From positions 21,109,194-21,173,193 of the forward strand of contig NC_087071.1 in assembly GCF_963678635.1 (NCBI RefSeq): a stretch of 64,000 nucleotides of DNA, read 5' to 3'. Made by a program: the position numbers and the translations under genes. This document shows, piece after piece, positions 59,501-64,000 of this stretch; positions within the stretch are counted from its first letter, which is position 1, and each line of letters begins with the position of its first letter. Source of the DNA: Symsagittifera roscoffensis. Lineage: Eukaryota > Xenacoelomorpha > Acoela > Convolutidae. The notes under the pieces were generated by a model, which had not been told where the DNA came from, did not search any database, and saw nothing but the letters and a program-made list of their open reading frames with translations.

Positions 59501-62500
59501 ATTTCTTTTTACAATTTTCATATTTTTGTCTTATATACTCTGATTGACTCCCCCCACCCGTTACTTTACACCCCTCCCCCTGCCGACCACTCCCATCCCG
59601 TCCCCCCCCAGTTTACTTAAGCCCCACAGTTTAAACCCCCCTCACCACCCCACGACCCTGCCAGCTTACCACAACTGCCATTCGCTCAAACTTGATTATA
59701 GTTCATACAACACAAATCTATTTTATAATCGAAAATTTAAAAAAATTGTTTTCAATAACAAAATCTCTAAGACTAAATACTCTTGTCACCCTTTTGGTTC
59801 ATCTGAGGACAACAATTTACCACCAAATGAAATTTTCATAGAGATTCCTTCATATTCGTTGAGAAGTTTCTGCAGTAAGTGAAATAATACTCAGCCAAAG
59901 TAATAATCAAACTGAGATAATGATCACAATTTTGGTGGTTAAAAACACAAAAAAAATATCATAACCAGATTTTATTTGAGAATATTTTTTTTTGAAGAAA
60001 ACTCGTCTTTATTTGAATTTTAAAGCAATTTTTCCAACTTTTTACATTAGCTCACGTTTATTGGAAAAATTGATTGACAACTTGGAAGCAAAGTCCAACA
60101 CAAACGACCAAATAAAAAAATCTGATCCATTTAATTTGATTATAGCATTGGAAACAAATACAATTCATAACAAAAATAATAATCTACTATAATCTGTTGC
60201 AGGGGCGGATTTAGGGGGGCGGAGGGCTTACGCCCCCCCCCCCTCCCCTCAGGGGTTCGACCCCCTGCCGACCCAAAGGGTCCCCCTTTGGTACTTTTTA
60301 AGAAATCCATTTTTGGCCGACCGACCCTAGAATTTTTCTAAAGGCGCAGTGGGCGCCAACATAAACTCGTCTTTATTTGAATTTTAAAGCAATTTTTCCA
60401 ACTTTTTACATTAGCTCACGTTTATTGGATAAATTGATTGACAACTTGGATGCAAAGTCCAACACAAACGACCAAATAAAAAAATCTGATCCATTTAATT
60501 TGATTATAGCATTGGAAACAAATACAATTCATAACAAAAATAATAATCTACTATAATCTGTTGCAGGGGAGGATTTAGGGGGGCGGAGGGCTTACGCCCC
60601 CCCCCCCTCCTCCCCTCAGGGGTTCGACCCCCTGCCGACCCAAAGGGTCCCCCTTTGGTACTTTTTAAGAAATCCATTTTTGGCCGACCGACCCTAGAAT
60701 TTTTCTAAAGGCGCAGTGGGCGCCAATATAAACTATTTTTTGAGGGGGGAGCGCGCGCCAAAAAAACGCGTTTTTTTATCAACATTTTTCAAAAAGTGCC
60801 CAAAAACGGCTTTTTTTTACCTGTTTTTTTTCAAAAATTTGCCTGCGGCGCAGAAAATTTGGCCAAAACAGAGTCTTCACAGTGCTTTAGGAGAGCTCGG
60901 AATATCAATTTGGTCGACCTAAAAAAAAGTCGTCAAAATTTTCGAAATTTTTTTGCAAATCCAAAAGCCCCCCCCCCCCTCGGAAAATCCTAGATCCGCC
61001 CCTGATCTGTTGTACTTTAATAATCGTTAAGTTATTATTTCTGGCAGTTCAACCAAAACCATAATGAAATTTTGCATATAAAAAGTTTTGAAATTTTTGA
61101 TTGTTTTTGCCTATGTCGTCGTTGACAATCTGTACAAGTTACTTTTCTTTGAGCCAGGTTTCTTCCAGTGTGAACAAGATGACAGATGTTTTCCGGTTTC
61201 GTGGAAATGCGACGGTTTTCCGCACTGCGAAGACCGAAGTGACGAGATCGAAGAAAATTGCCCAGATGGAAACGAAAGCGATAACGACTCAATTTGCTCC
61301 GATGAGTTTATTGAATGTCCGGATGAAAAAATGAAATGTGCCATGAAATGCGATGGAATTGAAGATTGTTCCGACGGCTCGGACGAAAATGAGGACCTTG
61401 AATGCAAAAATCAGTGCAAGGCCGCAAGTGAAATTAAGGACGCAACCGAAGAATTTAACACTTTTAAATTTCCTTTAGGACACAAAGTTTATGAAAACAA
61501 TTTGCTTTGTCGATATGAAATTAGAACGAAAAATGAAAGCAAGATTATTCAAATAAGAATAGACAACGTTGAACTTGAAAAGCCGTGTTACGATAGCATC
61601 TTATTTTACGTCGGCAATTTAAACCCATATGTCCGATGGTCGGAATACATAATATGCGGCAGTACAGCGCCATTGCCTACTTTCAACTCAACATCAAACA
61701 ACATAACTTTTTGGTTTAAATCTGATGGAAGTGAGAGAAGAGCCGGCTATACTTTTTCATATAGGGCCGTAGATCTACCTCCTGATATTCCAACAACAAC
61801 TGAAACAAATACGACACCAACTCCAACCACAATTTTTTCGGAAGTTTATCAATCAAGCTATAACGATACTTCAACGAATTTCTCTTTTATTAATACGACA
61901 TACGAAGCAAATAACCGAACTAAACGACAAGCGCAAACGTCGAACGGAGATTTTGATGAAGTTTTCAAAAATTTTGCTGGTAATTATTATGAAGCGTACA
62001 AAAAATCGACGCTTGACGATTTTTCAGACTTTCGTTCAAGGGTTTTCTTCGAAAAAGACGCGATCAAAGCGAATGGTCATCAACTTCGTGATTTTGTTGT
62101 TCAATGCACAATGAACGAAAAAAAGTGTGACGAGACGAGTTTTGCAGAGTTTGAAGATCCATTTTTTGGCAAATGCTTCAGTTTCAACTCTATAAGGGCT
62201 CTTTTTGCTTTTTTTGGTAAATTATGGATAAAAATCAGTTCTAAAAACTTAAACTCAGCAAAAAAAAACGGTGGCATTGAAAAATGGAAAAACTATTAAA
62301 CTGAATCAGATTAATAAAAATTTATCCAAAATCATTATGTCTTAAAACACTACAGGATTTCATAAAACACTTAGAACTGATATAAAGTTCCAAAACCAAA
62401 AAAAACTAAAAAGAGTTTTTATTTTTTTAGAAATCACAATTTTGACTCCGAAAACAGAAAACCATTTATAAATTCGAGCAAAACAGGCAACAAATACGGC

Positions 62501-63367
62501 CTAAAATTGACTTTATTCCTTGATACGGAGGAATATATTGGCTTATTAGCCCCAAATGCTGCAGCGAGAGTTTTAGTTCACGATCCAAGAATAAAGCCAA
62601 ATATGCTCTCTGAAAGTTCTACCGTCTCACCGGGTGAAGCTACTTTTCTCTCCATAAAACGTGAAGAGATTAATCATCTAGACAATCCTTACAGCGACTG
62701 TTTGAGAAGGTGGCCTGAAAAGTTTCAATTAACGAATTTAACAAGATCGCGATGGCGAAAATACTCAACTGAAGTTTGTCAACGATACTGTATTCTGAAT
62801 GAAATGGCGGAAAAGTGCAAATTTATCGATTCCTATGATGATGAAATAATCATGAACGATACCTACGTGCAAGAAAACACCTACTCAAATGCAACAAACA
62901 TTGAATGTCGAAACAACGTTTACGAGAGGTTTCGAAATAACTTGTTAGGATGCGATTGTAGAACGGCTTGCAATAGCACAGAATACATAATTCACAGTTC
63001 AAGATCCGCATGGCCATCTAGTGCTTATGTTTTATATTTTGCATCTAAAATTTTAGACGACAACAGTCAAATTGGCAAAAACTCGAAGGCAAAAATTTTC
63101 ATGAAAAATTTAATTTCCAAAGAAAGTACGACCGAAGAACTTATTCAAAGAAAAATGGCACAGAACTTTGTTCGACTTGAGATATTCTATGAAACGTTTA
63201 AATTCAGAAAAATATCGGAGAGCAAAGCGTATGACGTCATGGACCTGATTAGTGACTTTGGAGGCAATATAAGTCTCTGGCTGAGTTGGAGCGTATTTGC
63301 TCTTTTTGAGATACTTATTTTTATTCTCCATTGTATTGAGGCTTTATATGTAAAGTATCAAAATTAA
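56156..63367 (+). CDS. Channel gene 3: DEG/ENaC subunit with LDLa-LDLa-CUB cassette, one odd splice donor
   Basis: Exons 56156-56513, 61158-62196 and 62431-63367 (TAA). From ATG 56156 this gives 778 codons with stop, in frame throughout. The frame is open back to 56024 without an ATG, and only 30 residues precede TM1, so a longer N-terminus from an upstream exon is likely. Domains: TM1, FPAVTICNENP, two LDLa modules and a four-cysteine CUB all on exon 2, an RTKR|Q furin motif, finger, palm, thumb and TM2 with an S-W-S filter. The exon 2/3 junction that matches genes 1 and 2 requires a GG donor instead of GT. The gene may be damaged, mis-assembled at one base, or use a non-canonical splice site. 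Confidence 0.85.
57090..57918. mobile_element. Inverted-repeat MITE with ATTATAATCGATT termini, in gene 3 intron 1
   Basis: The left end GAGTTCCATGGATAATAATC continues GATTATAATGG. The right end reads, in reverse complement, AAGTTCTATGGATGATATTC followed by GATTATATTG, about 25 of 31 matching. The interior contains G/C homopolymer-rich sequence (57290-57600) that looks like a nested insertion. No coding. Confidence 0.6.
57920..59220. repeat. Scattered CGATTATAATGGATTA-type repeats in gene 3 intron 1
   Basis: Words like CGATTATAATGGATTA, TTATAATCGATT and ATAATCCATAATAACCGGTT recur irregularly, related to the ends of the 57.1-kb MITE. Probably broken copies of that family. Nothing else recognised here. 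Confidence 0.5.
59275..59821. repeat. Large inverted repeat, about 200-bp arms, 144-bp spacer
   Basis: Left arm 59275-59476 and right arm 59621-59821 are reverse complements at well over 90 percent identity (for example GTTTAAACTGTGGGG against CCCCACAGTTTAAAC). The spacer is C-rich with CCCCC runs. Transcribed as part of gene 3 intron 1 it would form a long double-stranded hairpin. May also reflect an inverted-repeat transposon or a template switch. Confidence 0.9.
59998..60727 (+). repeat. 365-bp tandem duplication of flank plus MITE start
   Basis: 59998-60362 is repeated from 60363 with a handful of changes (TGGAAAAATTG/TGGATAAATTG, GGAAGC/GGATGC, GGGGCGG/GGGGAGG). Each unit holds about 200 bp of intron, the ATCTGTTG target site and the first 163 bp of the hAT MITE. 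It mirrors the situation at 39546-40166. Confidence 0.9.
60200..60362 (+). mobile_element. Partial hAT-type MITE (left 163 bp) in the duplicated unit
   Basis: Begins CAGGGGCGGATTTAGG after ATCTGTTG (60192-60199) and stops at CGCCAACATAAACTCG, where the duplicated flank restarts. It is a by-product of the 365-bp tandem duplication, not a separate insertion. Confidence 0.85.
60564..61004 (+). mobile_element. Intact hAT-type MITE with 8-bp target duplication, in gene 3 intron 1
   Basis: Starts CAGGGGAGGATTTAG, ends ATCCTAGATCCGCCCCTG, and is flanked by ATCTGTTG at 60556-60563 and 61005-61012. At 441 bp it is the reference copy for this window. Contains CAGGGGTTCGACCCCCTG, a tRNA T-arm-like hairpin, and AAATTTGCCTGCGGCGCAG. 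No coding. It ends about 150 bp before gene 3 exon 2. Confidence 0.92.
61158..62196 (+). CDS. Gene 3 exon: LDLa-1, LDLa-2, CUB, furin site, finger
   Basis: Opens after TTTGAGCCAG in phase 1. LDLa-1 is FFQC.....CFPVSWKC...PHC.DRSDE....C and LDLa-2 is IC....IEC.....KC...CDGIEDCSDGSDENEDLEC, both complete and with canonical acidic boxes. The CUB part has four cysteines (LLCRYE, KPCYDS, IICGST region) but lacks the SPNYP start. A Thr/Pro-rich mucin-like linker (61790-61880) precedes NNRTKR|QAQ. Finger sequence includes DFSDFRSRVFF, HQLRDFVVQC and [11 protein letters not shown]. The expected end at 62196 is followed by GGCTCT, not GT. Read-through would stop at 62297. Confidence 0.9.
62431..63367 (+). 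CDS. Gene 3 last exon: palm, thumb and TM2 pore
   Basis: Starts after ATTTTTTTAG and needs phase 2, giving RNHNFDSENRKP, which aligns with RNQYNDEG in gene 1. It continues with [35 protein letters not shown], a thumb beginning YSTEVCQRYC then [21 protein letters not shown], and TM2 DFGGNISLWLSWSVFALFEI. The filter is S-W-S, the allowed Ser variant of G/S-X-S. The coding frame is intact over more than 300 codons, arguing against a long-dead pseudogene. Confidence 0.92.
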
Positions 63368-64000
63368 CTGTCACTTTTTTGATGAAGCTTAATAGAACTC
63401 CTGATACTGATTCATGACAAAATGGACAACCTTTTTGGAAAAGAAGAGCAATGACGAATCCAGTTATAAGCAAGGTTAAAGTCTGCATGCCTGCCCTATC
63501 ATCCTAATATTAAGTCAAACTTTCTCAATTTGGGAAAATTTGCTAGAGTTAATTCTCATAAGCGTCGTAAAATGAAACAAAAAAGGCTGATGGTTTTAGG
63601 GCAATTTTAACGCGCATATTAACCTAAACAATTTAATTTTAGTTTAGGATCGTTTTCTTCATTCTTCACCTAAAATTTGTCCCTTATTCCAATAAATTTG
63701 GGCCAAATTGGTAGCTGTTATTCCCCTTGCCTTTACAAAAACGAAAGTCAGGCTATATTTTTCCTAATAAAATGAATGCAGGTTAATTTTTACTTTCAAG
63801 GCATCAATAGCTATCAAATGGTAAACAAAAACACAGAGCCGAAAGTTGTTTTTGAAGTGTCTAATTAAGAGTCTAAAGGACAGGAAAATCCTATCAGATA
63901 ACTTCAAAAAAATTGATATCTTTAAACGCCTAACCGAGCCCCTGACCATCCATTGGGTCGCCCTTAGATCTATTTTACCACACCAATTTTCTGGGAAACG
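63368..64000. other. 3' flank of gene 3
   Basis: Contains the candidate poly(A) signal only. No further paralog begins before the window ends. Confidence 0.5.
63691..63696 (+). terminator. Candidate polyadenylation signal of gene 3
   Basis: AATAAA in TTCCAATAAATTTG, 324 bp after the stop. First canonical hexamer downstream. Weak evidence on its own. Confidence 0.35.

Noticed and set aside
59544-60192. Two exon-like pieces between gene 3 exons (ending FCS|GTAAGT and starting after ACATTAG)
   Set aside because: Their phases do not match each other, exon 1 and the LDLa exon of gene 3 join directly in phase with the correct cysteine count, and the pieces lie in inverted or tandem repeats.
62197-62299. 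Read-through end of gene 3 at TAA 62297 as the true C-terminus
   Set aside because: This would leave a channel without palm, thumb and TM2, while the intact matching exon begins 132 bp further on with a good acceptor.

Overview
The window comes from an AT-rich genome of an animal. It holds a tandem head-to-tail cluster of three multi-exon DEG/ENaC (amiloride-sensitive, degenerin-type) ion-channel genes on the + strand, sitting in a sea of transposon remnants, satellites and inverted repeats. Large spliced genes, class A LDL-receptor (LDLa) and CUB domains, furin-type sites and Ty3/gypsy elements fix it as metazoan. The phylum cannot be settled from the sequence, but the features fit an invertebrate. 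One 200-base run of N (36508-36707) is an assembly gap.

Layout. 1-10.1 kb: a decayed minus-strand Ty3/gypsy element with gag, reverse transcriptase, integrase and envelope-like remnants, probably inside intron 1 of channel gene 1. 10.8-14.4 kb: gene 1, whose first exon lies outside the window. 14.4-17.9 kb: intergenic, with a near-perfect 49/48-bp hairpin, an inverted LTR-like fragment and a degenerate satellite of about 85-90 bp. 17.9-31.1 kb: a tandem segmental duplication (offset about 6.2 kb) of a second gypsy element plus a decayed, spliced gene of unknown function. A third copy of that gene without gypsy sequence lies at 32.6-35.3 kb. 35.5-37.3 kb: TATACAG-type repeats, a TA microsatellite, the gap and a palindromic GGAATCCGCAA array. 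38.5-40.2 kb: a hAT-type non-autonomous element with 8-bp target duplication and a 310-bp tandem duplication of its end. 41.3-49.2 kb: gene 2, complete in five exons (936 aa predicted). 49.2-55.7 kb: repeats and a CAGTG-type inverted-repeat element. 55.7-63.4 kb: gene 3, with uncertain 5' start and one anomalous splice donor.

The three channels share one design. A cytosolic N-terminus and TM1 are followed, after the post-TM1 FPAVT.CNENP motif, by an inserted extracellular cassette of two LDLa modules and one CUB domain. Then comes a linker with furin-type cleavage motifs, and only then the usual finger, palm, thumb and TM2 with a G/S-X-S filter. The HG gating motif normally found before TM1 is replaced by LRDA in the two genes whose first exon is visible. 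The cassette is built from phase-1 introns, as expected for exon-shuffled modules. If these genes work as they look, they encode sodium-type channels whose finger domain carries a proteolytically releasable ligand-binding module. This is the most interesting thing in the window.
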